In this document: in pieces, positions 38,521-53,200 of the stretch
Layout of the letters: every line of letters starts with the position of its first letter
Position numbering within the stretch: the first letter of the stretch is position 1
Source: Elgaria multicarinata webbii
Taxonomy: Eukaryota; Chordata; Lepidosauria; Squamata; Anguidae
Reading direction: 5' to 3'
NCBI RefSeq assembly: GCF_023053635.1
Contig: NC_086171.1
Coordinates: 11,054,006-11,118,005, forward strand
DNA: 64,000 nt
Program-made: the position numbers and the translations under genes
Notes under the pieces: generated by a model
What the model was told of the DNA's origin: nothing
Seen by the model: only the letters and a program-made list of their open reading frames with translations
Database searches by the model: none

Positions 38521-39054
38521 AGAACCAGCCAATATGTTGGCTGCAAACTTATAGCATACATTATATAGCTGTATAGAACTTGTGCGTGAATGAGATGGTA
38601 TAACTACCACTCTTTAAATATGTCTGGAAGTTCTAGGGTGCCATCTTGTGGTTTCAGAACCAATTTTAAAAGGGCAAAAAGATAGCAAAAGTTTCGGTTT
38701 TATTTTATTCTCTAACAAGCCCAGTCAGAATTAGAATGGCATTTCAATCTCTATTAGAATTACAGAAATAATAAAGGTTGAAGGAATAAAGTTAGGGTGC
38801 ATTATGCATGTAAAAATTCTGAACCTGCTAGATTCTACTTATAAGCCAAGTAATTTCAAGCAACATCACTATTCTTAAAGATTCAGAAATTCTGCCTGCT
38901 ATGCTCTGGGTCATCCCAGCATTGAGAGCCCAGAAATTCCATGTTATTAGCAAGGCAACGTTATTAAAACATTCGTTCATTTCCCAGGCTACGGATCAAC
39001 TCTCCTCTACACAATACACCCCAACTGAGTACAGGGCCGAAATGGCAAGACAAT

Positions 39055-39560
39055 GGCTCAGTTCAGACAACACATTTCTCAATAGTGGTTTTAGAACTCC
39101 ACAGTAGAGTTTTTACACTACCGTTGAGAAATGTGTTGTCTGGAGGGAAAACTCCACCCCATGGTGGACTTTTTTTTACAAAACATTCCACGCTGAATGT
39201 CCATGCTCTGCAAAGAAGAGTTCCTGCACAACCGTTGTGTTGCGTGTTGTGTGAAAGGCTCCATGGAGTTTCCCATTGCGTTGAGTGGACTTTTCCCACT
39301 GGCTACAGAGTTCTCTGGCAAGAATGGCAAAAGGAGCAAGTGCCACTCTAAGAGAGCCACTGGGATTGTTATTTTGCAGCACTGTCTGATGGGATACCAT
39401 TAGGAGGACTGGGGAAGGAAAGAGGACGGAGAAACTGTCAATCAAACATGGCGTTGCCTTTTACTCAACTCCAAGGTAGCCCAGTCACACAACAGTGGAG
39501 TTAGAACATGTTGTGTGGTGAGTACCCCCTACAAACGCAACTGTTGAGTGGCATTTCCCC
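39055..39560. mobile_element. DNA-transposon remnant with CAGACAACACATTTCTCAA inverted arms
   Basis: CAGACAACACATTTCTCAAT at 39066 is inverted as GTTGAGAAATGTGTTGTCTG near 39123-39142. Similar GTTGTGTGA/ACACAACAGTGGAGTTAG pieces recur down to 39560. It belongs to or resembles MITE family F. No transposase frame is seen. Confidence 0.5.
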
Positions 39561-40996
39561 ACTGTGTAGAGAAACATGCTCACAGGCTGTCCAGATATGG
39601 CCACAGGGATATCTTCAATTAATGCAGTTTCTGGGAAAGGGTGAGGTACAATCATGGCCAGAAAGCTATACTTTCATCCAGAATATGAACTACACTTGTC
39701 CTTCAAATGTTCATAGGCATGTACACACGTACACACACACACACGTAGATGGCTTTAGCCTAGGGATAGGGGAGAAATTCATTTGGTTCACATTTTAATG
39801 CCAACTTACCTAATTTTAACCTTTCAAACCAATAGTTTTGAAATTCACACTCCCTAAATTTGGGGGGGGGGCAGTTCTCCAACTGAAAAATGTGTACCCA
39901 AAAAAGTGGTACATGCACAGGAAAACATGCAAAGAAAAAGATGCATTTATTGCTGAAAAGAATGTTGAAAAAATATTCTATTGCGCAAAATTGGTTGCAA
40001 AAATAGGCTTATTAAGAAAAATGTGCACAAAGTTATATATGAATTTTTGTGAAAACTTTTTTTAAATAAATAAATAAATCTCAGACCTATGTGGAAATGG
40101 GATGTGCCAAACTTAAGACTAAAAAAATAAGAAACTGAAGGAGACATCCATCCATACTTGAACACATCATGGAGGCGCTTAGACCACATAAATCAGCCTT
40201 CTGCCTTAAGCACTTGCACATCAGTTTCTAAGTACTTGCCACACGAACAAATTCCTACAGTAAAAATCAGCAGTTGTGCACATGTTTACCACCAGCAATC
40301 TGAAGTCCACATTTCAATCACAGGAGACTAGACAAGATATCCAAGTGCAGAAGTAACAAGAGTGTTATGGCCAAAATGCCCTTAATATGTAGCAAGCATT
40401 ACAACAGTAGGACAACTGCAGTTGAAGGCTATCAATGGCTACTAGCCCTGATGGTTATGTGCTATCTCCAGTATTCGAGACAGTAAGCCTGTGCGCACCA
40501 GTTGCTAGGGAACATGGGTGGGAGGGTGCTGTTGCACCATGTCCTGCCTTGTTGGTCCCTGGCCGATGGCTGGTTGGCCACTGTGTGAACAGAGTGCTGG
40601 ACTAGATGGACCCTTGGGCTGATCCAGCAAGGCTCTTATGTTCTTAAGGCTGAAATCCTGAGCATTGTTAAACTGCTTAAATTTCAATCAGTGGGATTCA
40701 AACAGGCTACTTGCATGTAGGACTGTAGCCAAAGGCTGTGTCAACAGGAGAGTCCTGATGTTGTCCCATTGGTTTTATAGATTAATTTTGGAATATACTG
40801 GTTGTAAAGTGCACCTAAACACAACAGAAAGTCTCAACTTTGGCAATAGGTTAAAAATCAGCAGGAGAGCCCGTTTTTTTCTGAAGGATTCAATACATTT
40901 ATGTTATTATTATTTTTTTAAAAAAGCTTAGTTTTCTTGCTTTCCCTTTTAGGCCCGAAAGAACTACATGTGAACAAGCCACTAGCAGAGAACCAT

Positions 40997-41206
40997 CTAT
41001 TCTTTCGTCGCCGACTTGTAATGTTTCAACGTGCGAGCAGATGGATCGGTGGCCTTGATCCATCTCGGCATCCAGTAGTGGGGGAGCCAATCAGAACGCC
41101 CCGGATAGTGCTTCTCAAAGATCTGGCGGTAGTAGTAACCTTCTTTTGTTTTGGGAGGATTGAAGGGAAACTTCTCCGCTGCCTTCTCCAAGAGAAGGTC
41201 ATCAAC
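40997..41206 (-). CDS. ASNS: ASNS last coding exon
   Basis: The acceptor CACCTGTAG precedes [16 protein letters not shown], then [18 protein letters not shown] and the end [13 protein letters not shown] with TAG at 40997-40999. It is 70 codons including the stop. The 3' UTR extends below 40997; no unambiguous poly(A) hexamer was pinned down. Confidence 0.97.
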   Translation of the reverse strand, partial: VDDLLLEKAAEKFPFNPPKTKEGYYYRQIFEKHYPGRSDWLPHYWMPRWIKATDPSARTLKHYKSATKE

Positions 41207-44200
41207 CTACAGGTGCAAAAAGACACAACCATGTAAGTTCCACAAATGATTCAGCATTCTGTGACTGGCAAGCAGAAACAGGATCATCTCAGCTTCCCTT
41301 TAAAAAATGCACCAACTCCAGCATGTTTGGGGTCAATCTGCTCACATGTCGTTTACACAGTTCCCGAGGAACTACATGGGGTGCTCAACCACTGCTCTCT
41401 ATTTAGACAGCTTGGTTCTCTGACCCTCAATGCACTAACGCAATGCTTCTCCTACCACAATTACTACTCACTAAAATTGGGAAGTGCACTTCTTTTTCTT
41501 TTAAAATAAATCCTATTTATTGCAACAACAAAAATAGCTAAGGGTGCAATCCTTTATGTTAAAATCCTAAGAGAAAATGGCGGTGGTAATGCCAATACAA
41601 TCCATCTTAAGTTCGGATGCAGCCTTCTTTTAGGTCCTAGAGACCAATATTTTACATAACAGGTACTAGCTTCAGCTTTATCGTTTCAAATTAATTAATG
41701 CCTTCTTGTCAGATATAAAATAAAAGTCACTCATCACCCCATCTTGCCAGCAAGCAAGAGGCTCTTCAGTCCAGATCAGGCATCCCTAACCTGGTGTTTT
41801 GGACTACAACTCCCAACATTCCTGGCCATTGGGGATGATGGGAGTTGAAGTCCACAACATCCAGAGAGCATCTGGTTGGGGAAGGTCTAGATCAGGGAAG
41901 GAGACTGTCCCAATAATGCAGAGTTGCATTGATGTCCAGCCTGATGCCCTCTGGATGTGTCAGACTACAACTCCTATCATTCCCTGAGATCTTCTGCATT
42001 CAACGCAGGTGCGCTACTAGAACTGAGCCACAGTCTCCATATCCTGACCTTCTAATAAATAAGAGCAGTGTGATATAAAATAATTATGTGACCTGTATCC
42101 AAAGGCAAAAAAGCAAGTTCGGTAAGCTTCTAATTTGTCACATTTTATATTAAAAAAATACCATTAAAAGAAAATATTAACATGCAATAGCATACCTGGC
42201 CATCAATATAGTCTTGGAGCATTGAGAACCATGATTTCTTGATAGAAGTTAAGCCGTCGCTGAAGGCTTCTTTGGGTCTCCAGAGTATTTCTTTGGGCAG
42301 TAAGTTGGTATTTTCAAAGGCCTCTCTTAAGAGATGTTTTTCGATTCCATTCTGTTAAATGAGGACATAAACCATCAGCCACTAAAGCCCAGCATTTTTT
42401 TAAAAAAATAATCTTGTTAAATGAACAAAAAAATGCAACATTTCAGAAGCATCTCAGCTAGACCCTGTCGTATCCAACAAAGCATTTTAAGAATGAGTTT
42501 CCCTCCACCAACTTTGAAGTCCATTGTTCTGTTTGCTTGACTAGAGTATTAGGTTTGAATCCTGTATCTGTTTCTTCACTCACTGAAGTGAACTTCAACC
42601 ATCACAAATGACCCCACCGACGATCACAGCCCACGACTGCAATCCTAAACAAGCTTACTAGGGAGGAAACCTCCGTGTATGCAATGGACTTCTGAGTAAA
42701 TCTGCATCGGAGTGTGCAGCAAAAGCTAAATCCAAAGCTACGTGAGCAGACTTCCACTTACCCAGCAGAAGTTTCCTTCCCTTTCCTCTCCTCTCCCCTG
42801 CATGCCCACCAGATCTGCTCTGGGCGCTCCAGCAACCCTCCTGAGCAGATCTGGGGCATGCACGATGCATCCGTTCCACTAGTGGTGTCCATTCCACGGG
42901 CAGAAAGTCAACCCCTAGATACAACCCAAGGGTCCTAAGCTTGATTACTGGACAATGGGAAGCTTGCCTTTGGTGTTCTGAGTTCTGCTGGCAGAGACAG
43001 GTAATAAGCAGTAAACCGATGATCCAAAAACGGTACTCGCAGTTCAAGACTGAAAAAAAGAAAAGAAACAAGGTTAAGAGCAGAGAGGAGGAATAGTTAT
43101 GGGTATATAACATGTACAGTACTAATAGACGCATTGGTTGGGAAATTCTACAAGTGCCAACACAAATTATAACCTGCTGTGATGTGATCTTTTTATGCTT
43201 GCATAAATTCTTCCCCGATCTGGTACCCTCCGGATGTATTGGGGCTCCTATGCATGGCCATGCTAGCTGGGGATGCTGGGAGTTGTAGTCCAACACTTCT
43301 GGAGGACACCCAGTTCTATACGATTTACCCAACTCTATAAGGGTACATGGTGATAGATAATGCCATCTACTGGACGACAGCTTGCTTCTCTTCAATAACA
43401 CCCCCCAAAATCTCAGTGTTAAGCCATTTAACGTTAAGGAACAAATTTCAATTTCACTCGAAGGGGACCCTAATTTCCTTTTATTCTTAATGGGACCCCA
43501 TTAAGGATAATAGAGTTTAACTGAAAGGGAGCTACTGACCTGGTCCGCATGATCACTGCTGCGCACCATAGCTTGTTAAACAAGCCACAGAGTTAAACAA
43601 CCCTCGCATAACCCAACAGCAGACTACGTTTAACCCACAGTGTCACAGTGTGCCCCACTGCATGCCAGGTAATTTTTAAATATTCAAGCCCCAGCTGCAG
43701 CTTGTCATGTCGAGCAAACTCTGGGAGCATGGGCTATGCAAGGACTAAACATGGTCTGTTGTTGGGTTGTGTGAGGGTTGTTTAACCCTTGCATAACGAC
43801 AAAACAAATATAAGAAGTTTCCTTATACTGAATCACACCATTAGTCCACCTAGCCCAATACTGTCAACACTGACTGGCAGCAGGTCTCCGGGGTTTCAGG
43901 CAGGATTCTTTCCTAGCCCTACCTGGAGATTGCAAGGACCGAACTTTGGACAACGCAGGTGCTCTAGCACTGAGCTACGGCCCCTCTCAACGATTTGTAC
44001 TTTCCCCACGTCATCACTGCAATATTGAAAGATCTGTAACTGAGCATTACCCATGCGCAGCAGTTGTCCTATCGGCACGGAGAACATCAAACAGGTAGAG
44101 CTCCCTAAGGAGTCTCTCACTTTCCTCCGCAGCCTCTTCAGCTGTGGGTGCCTGGAACAAAGACAGGTATGTGGAGGGTTACTGATGTGCATAAGTACTT

Positions 44201-47200
44201 GGGCTGCTAACACGCACACCCGTGTTCCGGTCACAGAGACAGACATAGGGAGAACCTCACTGGTGCTCAAAGGGCTCCTCCTGCCATTTCAAGAGCAACA
44301 TAGCTGACGCTTCTCCCGGCTCAATCTCACACTCACCATCTTCCCGCTGCAACGTTCTGTCCCCCACTCCCTGGAAAGCCATTCCTGATAGTTCGGGGAC
44401 CCTTCAGAACAATCTGGGCTATGGAGCACAGGACTACTGTATGTGCGGAGAGGGAGGGTTGCTAAAAAAATTAATCGGATGCCCCATCTTGCGCAAGCAG
44501 AAGCGCTTTCTGGCGGTCCAAAGCCATCACTGGATACAGATACCTCTCCCGTGGTCCATGGATGCCTTCCAGCCACCCTTGCCAAAGTATGCCTGCCACT
44601 CCCAAAATCACACTCTTCCACCCCACCAATCCCTTGCCTTGTGGGCTGGGAGGAGCGCAGCACTCAGGGAGAGTCAGCTCCATGTGCCTTTCTCCCCATC
44701 ACAATACCACCCCCATCACCACCCCAGGACTTGCCCACCACTGCCTTTGACCACATCCACCACTGGCATGAGGTCCCAACCTATCCCCGTATGCAGCCCT
44801 CGGGGGCAAAAATGCTATCCCCCTGTTTGAATGCGTGGGACTGAGCTGGGCAGGTATTTTATGGCCCCTTAAATTTCTGAATTCAGGAAAGAACAGTTGC
44901 ATGCTTAGTTCCTGATGAGCATGTATTTTTGGAAGCAAGAGCATAGAAATTTCAAGCAAATTTGTAAAATTATGCTTCATTTATAAAGTAGATAGCAGTA
45001 AGAAGGCAGCAAAATGATGGTCCTTAGCATTGTCCTTGGGGGAGGAGAGGGGGTGGAATTTAAAAAGTGCCCCAGGACATTCTCTCTTATCCTAGTGTGT
45101 TCACGCATGGGAAAGAATTGTCGTGTTTCTCAAAACCTCCCGCCTTCTTGGGAGACAATAACAAGGCCTGCTAAGTAATCCACAAAGCTTTATTCAAGCA
45201 ATAAACATCTCTTCCCACCTGAAGAGAGTCTAATCTCTAGGAACTTTCCCCTAGGCCAAACTATGCAAACTAAGCGAGACAATTGTCCTTTCAAGAAGAA
45301 TGGAAAGCCTTTCTCCTTCAGAGAGACTTGTTGTGATGCAGCTTCTGATGGGAGGCCAGCCCGGCCGACTTTCTATCGCCTTCCTTTAGCTTCGCCCGTT
45401 TGAGTCTGCAGTGTAGTCTAGGATCGGCTAACCTCTCTGCGCTCTCCCCCTCAGAAGAATATTGGCTTCCCACTGACTGTGTATTGTTTGCCCTTGAGAT
45501 AAGCTCTGGAGAGGGTTCACTCCAAGCTGGCACTGAGGTTGGCCTGTTTCTGACACTGACTCCTCTCCCTCAGAGTCTGATTCTGATTGATCACTTGAAA
45601 CACCTTCTTCCAACCCAGGGGGAGCAGGGCTAGACATGACAAGAATTATCATGGCTTTGGGGACAAAATGTATTTACCTTATGGAAATAGATGTAGCCTT
45701 GTGTCAGCTCATCTGAACCTTCTCCTGAGAAAATGACTGCACTGTCCGTTTTCTTTCTGATATATTTGGAGACCAGATACATACCTATAAAGGGGGGCAC
45801 AATTACCAAAAATATTTCGTGATTACAAGTGTGTATGTGTTGGTGTATATATGCATATATTCACACACATACACATAACGAAGCCATTGGGAAAACAGGA
45901 ATAAATTATATTCTTTCATTTAATGAACGTATATTTTTATTTCTATTAAATGTTTTGGCTTCCACCTTCATCACTGACAGTTAGTACAAGAGCTGGAACT
46001 AAGGAATCAGGTATGGAACAAATTTATAGAATTTTGACAGTTATACCATGAATTTGAGAGTTTTATATAAATATATTGCATAGGGTGACTGTCTCGAACC
46101 TGATGCTGTCCAGATGTGCTGGATGATAACTGCCAGTACGGCCCCAGCCAACCGACACATCTGGAGGACACCAGGTTGGAAAAGTCTGGCGTAGGGTTTT
46201 GCACATTTCTAACCTTCATCATCATCTTCTTTGCTGAGTCTTGAGGACACCCTGCTTGAACAAAAAGGGATTCCGCCCAAAGCAATGTGGGGCTCCATAT
46301 TGCAAGAATAAAATGCAACACAGACAGCGTTCAGTGAAGGTCTTGGATGGTCTTTGCCAGAATGCATCCAGACTTCAGAGATTATAAAATCTATGAAAAT
46401 TCAGCTAAAAACTTTTCTTTTTCCTAAAGCTTTTAAAACTTGATTTTGTTCTGACTTTATACTGTTAGTTTTACCCTACCCAGTGCCTGTTTACCCTACC
46501 CTGTGCCTGTTTGCATTCTCTTCCCCTCCTTATTGTTTTATTATGATTTTATTAGAATGTAAGCCTATGCAGCAGGGCCTCGCTATTTACTGTTTTACTC
46601 TGTACAGCACCATGTACATTGATGGTGCTATATAAATAAATAATAATAATTATCTCTTGGCTGCATTGGCATTTTAAGGCTGAATGCGTGTGCACTTTGA
46701 AAAAGAAGCTTATCTTACCCACTGAAGCTCGCACCGTTGTGATATCGTATGTTTCCAAGGAAAATATCACATCTTCAAGTGCCTGGATCCCTTCTTCGGA
46801 GTTAAAACTGACCTCGTGATGTTCAGTTCCAATGTGAGCTGCCACCTGTAAATCACAATCCAGATTAAAGCGTGCTGCGGAGTTGTTCAACCAGATGGGA
46901 CGCCAAAGCCAAACAGAACGAAGCAGGAGCTTATTCTTAGGCAAGGCAAGTGCATACTTGAATCAATTAAAAAGAACTTTTAAAAATAGCGGTGCTCCAA
47001 AAGAATCAAAGTCAAGAAAAGCTGGATCCTGATACCTTTACAATTCTTTTTAATTAACTTATTTTATTTTAGTACAATTCATTTGGTTTAGATCAGTTAT
47101 GGGGCAGGACAATGAGTTAGGCGGAGCACCGAAACTAAAACATGACAGCACAGCTGGATCAGACCAAAAGGTCCTTGAAGTTCAGCATTATGGCTCCTAT

Positions 47201-50200
47201 ACTGGTTAATAAGGTTGTAAACAGCCTAGAGAACATCAGCTATGGGGTGGTATAGACATGAAAATAAATAATAAATTGTGCTTCCGGGAAGCCCACGAAG
47301 TATTTTATTTATTATTGCATTTATATCTTGCCTTATATTGCATTATATCTTGCCAAGGAACCCAAGGTGGAGTACATAGTCCTCCTCCTTTCCATTTTAT
47401 CCTCACAACAACAACCCTGCGAGGTAGATTGGGCTGAGAGCCTGTGACTGGCCCAAAGCCACCCAGTGGGTTTCCATGGCCGAGTGGGGACTAGAACCCA
47501 GATCTCCCAACTTCCAGTCCAACACTTTAGCCACTACACCACATTGGCTCTGTAGGCATGAAGGTAATCACCTTCCCACTCTGTTGCCTGTCAGTAACTG
47601 GCATTCAGTGGTTTACTGCTTCTGGACATGGAGGTTCCACAGAGAATAGGTCTATCAATGGCTTTCCTCCATGAATGGGTTTACTCCCTCTTTAAAACCA
47701 GCTTATTTATTTATTTAAAACATTTGTATCCCACCCTATATCATTAAGATCTCAGGGTGGCTTAACCAGGGGACTATCGCCACATTTGGGGGAGGGGGGA
47801 GAATTCCATTAATTAAATCAGGAGTGTCTAATCTGTTTGGGCCCAAGGACTGAATTCAGTTTTGGAGAAGCTCTTAGAAGCCACATGTCAGTGGTGGGTG
47901 GGGCCAAAGGCAAAAGTGGGCAGGTCCAAAATATTTTAGCTTAAAAATACCATTGTCACTGATTACGCCTTAGGAGAAGCAATTCCACCTTTTAGAAGTG
48001 GGGAGGACCCAGAAAAACTGGGAAACAACCAAACAATTAGCATTTGGGGGGATGGAAAGGTTGGGGTAGCCATTTGAGGAAGCCTAGGGGGCTGGATTGG
48101 AACCCTAAAGAGGCCAGATTTGGCGGACAGTCCTCAGATTAGACACACCTGGATTAAATGATGCACAGTGTGAAGAAGTACTTGTGTATCCTGAATATAA
48201 TGCCATTCAATTTCATTGGATCACCTCCATTCCTAATTGCCAATAACACTCTGGTTTGTGAGATGTTCAATGTATTTTCCTGATTACCTTTACAGCCTTA
48301 AGATCTAGAACAAGGGTGGGCAACACGTGGCCCGCTGCTAGTTCCTGAATTCAAGAAAAAAACTGTTTGGGGAAAAATGCCATCGGTATCAGCTACAGAA
48401 AGCTAAAAGGATCAAATTTAGCTTGTTTGCAAAATTTGAGCCCTTTTAGCACTCACTAGCACTACAGATTGCACGTATGTATGTATGTATGTATGTATGT
48501 ATATGATTCCCATGTCAGGGGCTGTTACCCACCAGGGGCACCTGGGGGGTGGGGGGAATAGTCCCCAGACCTCCCGCAGTTTCTCACCCACGGTCTAGAT
48601 AGAACCTTGCTTAAAAGACAAAAATGAAAGTCAAGGCTTTCTAGAAGCTATATTCTATGCCAAATGTCATTCAGATATTGCATTACTGCAATTTGTTTAT
48701 TATTAACATTTATATACCATTTTATCTGTTAATAAACCGTCAAGGGAGTGTACAACAATTTTGAACAATAAAACCCTAAAACAATAAAAATGAGATTATT
48801 AAAACAATAAAAGCATTTACACACCCAAATCTATACATGCAGCCCAGGTCATCCCGAAGGTGTGCCTTTTAAACCAAGGTATCACCCTACCTTTCTCGCA
48901 GCCAGCAAGTCAGGACTATCTTCCATGCCAATCGCAAAGGTTTGCAAGGGGTAGGTCATCTTTTGTTCTTTCATCAGTTTAGCAAGCACTGCAGCCACCA
49001 AACTTGAATCCAAGCCACCTGTTAAATGATCATCCATTGTTGTGCCTGTTAACCATCTTGCTCTTGCCACTGAAAATTCCATGTAACTGACAAACCGAAC
49101 GCACAGAACGGATATTCATATTTTACATAGGAGTAGTAGCAGAAGCTTTTATTGGACATTACGATCAAACCTGAACATCATCACATGCATATAAAGTGAA
49201 TATTTCATTTTGGTGCATCATCCCTATAGTTTACCTACAAATGCCATCTCATTCCCAGTCATTGGGGTTCTGAGAATCCCAGTTTGCTTCCAAGACCACT
49301 ACAAAGGTTGATTCACTGTCTCAAGCTGCCTGCATACTAAGGCATTTCTACAACAGCCTGAAAATGCGGGCTGGTCACAGCCAAGTCCCTGTACGTCCAA
49401 ATGACACACAGCGACTCCCAGGGGCAGGAGGGGACAAGCACGGGTTTTCCCAGGGATAAATAATCCCTGGGAAAATCCTATTCTTCCCGCGGTCTCGGGA
49501 TTGTCCCGAGACCGCGAGAGGTGTGGCCGCCCGTCCCAGCTTCTTCCCTCCTGCCGAGTAGCAGGGGCAGTAGAGGGAAGGAACTGGGCCGGGAGGAAAC
49601 AGGGGTGGGGGGAGCAGTGTCAGGGCTTTTTTTTAAACCCTCTTTTCATTGGAGCACATGTGCGCTCACCTCCTTTAAAAAAATAAATTTAAAAAATGGC
49701 AGGCACGACACCCTCCTTCCTCCTGGGATGTTGTGCCTGAATATGGACTAAAAGGAGGATCTCGCAATCAGGATCTCGTGGGGCCCTCCCCCCTCCCTCC
49801 CTCCCTCCCACCCACCCACTACACTGGGCTGGTGTAGAAATGGCCTGAGATTGATTTAGGAGGCTGTCCTCCCGGTTCCTCCACTACTTGAGATAAGGTG
49901 GACAGCAATGGGGAGAGGGCTTTCTTGGTTGTGACACCTTATTTTCAGAAATCTTACCCCAGGGAAACTCGCCTGGCACCCATGCTACTGTCTTATAGGT
50001 GCCAGCCACACACTTATTCATTCTTCCAGCTACTTTTAACTGTTCAGACAGCTTTTGAACCCTTATTCGAACTGCTGGGTTAAGAGTTGTTAACATATTT
50101 TATGATATTGTGAAGTTATTGTTTTTTATGCTTTCTGAAACTGCCATAGAGACATTGTTTGAAAGGCAGTGCATAGACCTGTAAAATAAATGCCTAAAAT

Positions 50201-53200
50201 GAAATAAGCATTGAGGAGGGGGTTGGACCCGATGATTCTATAAAACCAACAAGTGGGACTGCAAGAATACATTGCAGCATGGAGCGCTCCCATTCCGGAT
50301 ACTCCATTCCATTTCTGCTCCCCACCCAGATTTCTGGTCCACCCCCAAACAGTCAGTCAGAATTCCATGGCTGCTGAAAATGCTCGTTCATTACTGGGCT
50401 GTTGGGGAATGGGGGGTCTTCCCTCCCCCAGGGTTTAATCCCCTTCTGCCAACTTTGGGATTTCTCTGAGTCTACTGGTGCCTTCCTCTTGTGTGCAGAT
50501 GTATAAGGACCAGCACTTACAGTAGCCTTCCACAAACTGGTACTGTCCAGATGTTTTGAACCTCAGTTCCCATGAGCACCAGTTAAGATGGTGAATGATT
50601 AGGGTTGCTGGGAAATGTCATCTGAAACATCTGAAGGGCATGAGGTTTCAGAAAGCTGACTTAAGAGGATTGACATTGCTTATTACTATATTATACATAC
50701 TTGAGATTGCTTATCAGTATATTATACATATTTCATACGATAGATGCCTTGTCTCCTCTTATGCCTCCCATCTACATCATATGATCTTACCGCCCATCCA
50801 ATGCACTACCGATAAATTGCTGCTCCTGTTTTGATGAGCTGAGGTAACCTAAGCCACCTTCCATGATTCTTAAATCCCCCCGCCCCCCAGTTCTGTCATA
50901 TGCTATGCAACGCCTTCTGTGGCATCCATCCCTATGCCAATAAGCACTCAACGAGGAAAGGAGCACAAGCGTTTTGGAATTACTTTTAAAATTGCCCTTC
51001 TATTGTTTCTAAATAAAAGACGTAGCTGAAGTAATGGGATCGGATGCACTACAAATGCACTGACGTTGCGTACACTGCATTAGGGAAGACAAGCGTTACA
51101 GTGACAAACAATCCATTAGTTTTACCCGATAGGAGGCAACCAATTCTTCTGTGAGCCATCAAACGTTTTCTGACTGCATTTTCAAACAAAAGCCGAATGT
51201 TGCTTTTCACTGTCTCGGTATCAGCACCTATCAGAAAAATCAAGGGCTCATGAAAAGTAGACCAAATAAGAATAAGTTCTTATAAGTTCTTTACCAGAAA
51301 AGCAATCTATTCTGTAACCACCATACACAAAACCACAAAGCATTGTGCCCCTTTAACAAAGGTGGGCAAACTAGGGTTTAGGCCTCTATGGGCCTACTTT
51401 CAAAAGCCCTCTGCAAGGGACCAGTTCAGGCTTCTAAGAAGAGTGCTCCGTCCCTCTCACAGCAGCACCCTGGGCGTAAGAGGGAGGGAGAGGGTGGGGA
51501 AAGGGAGTGGCTGAGAGAAAGGCGTGACACCATGCATTTTTGGATTTGGCCCCACCCACCTCTGACTTTGGCTACGCCACTGTCAGCGCACAGCCCGACT
51601 GATTACACCCCCCAACAGAAAAAAAAAGTTCCCCGCCCCAGAACATAAAACGATCCGCCAGTGGAACCGTGTATTCATAGAGATTTATATAAGGCACCAA
51701 TTTAACAGGTTAAGAAACCTATTTTAGACTTGCTGTTACCTGAGGGTAGATTTTGTATTGTACTGTAGGCAGCGTGCAGAGGTTCATCTTTTGGGCTGTG
51801 AAATTTGACCACTTCCACCGATGCCACTTTGCCACTTGGCTTCAAATCCAACACTTCATAGTGACCCGGAAGGAAAGGGTCCACTTTTGGCACAAGGGAC
51901 ATGCTGTGGTTCAAGTTGATAAGACCTAGATACAGGGGTGGGTGGGGAGAAGGGAGGTTGTAAAGTTTTTATCTGGCTAAGATGAAATGCCCACCATTAC
52001 TGTGTTTGAAACTGTGTCTACGCCAGCCTTCCCCAACCTGTAGCAATCCAGATGTGCTGACTACATCACCCATCCTCCCCAGCCCCCATGGACATGGGTA
52101 ATGAGAGTTGTAGTCCAGCACAACTGAAGGGCTGGGGAAGGCTAGTGTACACCTAGGTAGTTTGGAACATTGACATGAATCCTGAAATTAGCAACACGTA
52201 GCTACAGCATCAGAAGACATGTGACAGATCTAATCTTGGGTTGGCAGAAAGGGAAAAGGTGTTCAACCTTTTCATATTCAAGGCTTACTGCCTTGAATAC
52301 TGTTTTTTCCCCTTTATGTTGGCCAGGTACAAGGGAGGGCAGGGCTCTTAGAACAGCGGTGCAGAAGAGGGAACTTTTGCAGGTGACGCTTGTCATTACA
52401 TGTGTGAAGAAGACATCTTTGGGTGACTTTGTCTGTCTTGGGAGTGGGGAATGTGTGGCCATTTGGATGTTGTTGAACTGCAACTTCCATCATCCCTGGC
52501 TACACCAGCTAAAGCTGATGGGAGTTACAATTCAACAACATCCAGAGGGCCACACATTCCCCACGCCTGTTCTACACCACTATGAAAAATAAAGGAATTC
52601 CATCCTCCTTTGCATCTGGTCACCCTCTTTTCCAAGAGAAGGAAGGGGAGACAGAGAAAAGAACTACAACCCCCCCAAAAAAACAAACTAAGATGGAGCC
52701 TTGGCTGCGACCCATCTTAGTTTGGGGCATGAGCCATGCTATAAAGTAGGGGTGGAGAACCTTTGGCCTTCCAGAACTACAACTCTCATTAATCCCAGAC
52801 CACATGAACAATCGTCAGGGACAATGGAAGTTTATTTTATGTATTATTATATTTCTATCCTGCCTTTTATCCTATTGCAAGGAACCCAAGATGAGTTGCA
52901 TGGTCCTCCTCTTCTCCATTTTATCTTCACAACAGCTCTGTTAGGTAGGCTGGGCTGAGAGTCAGTGACTGCCCTAAAGTTACTCAGTGAGCTGCATGGC
53001 AGAATGGAGGCTAGAACCCGGTTCTCCCCGGACCCAGTCCCACACTCTAATCACTACACCACATCACACTCTTAACTACTACATTGCATTGGCTCTCTGG
53101 TGGAGCCCAACAGCATCTGAATTCCCTGCTATAAAGAGGCATCTGATGAAGAAATGCTGATAGCAGCGGAACTTCATATGAGAAATGCTGGCAGCAGCAG

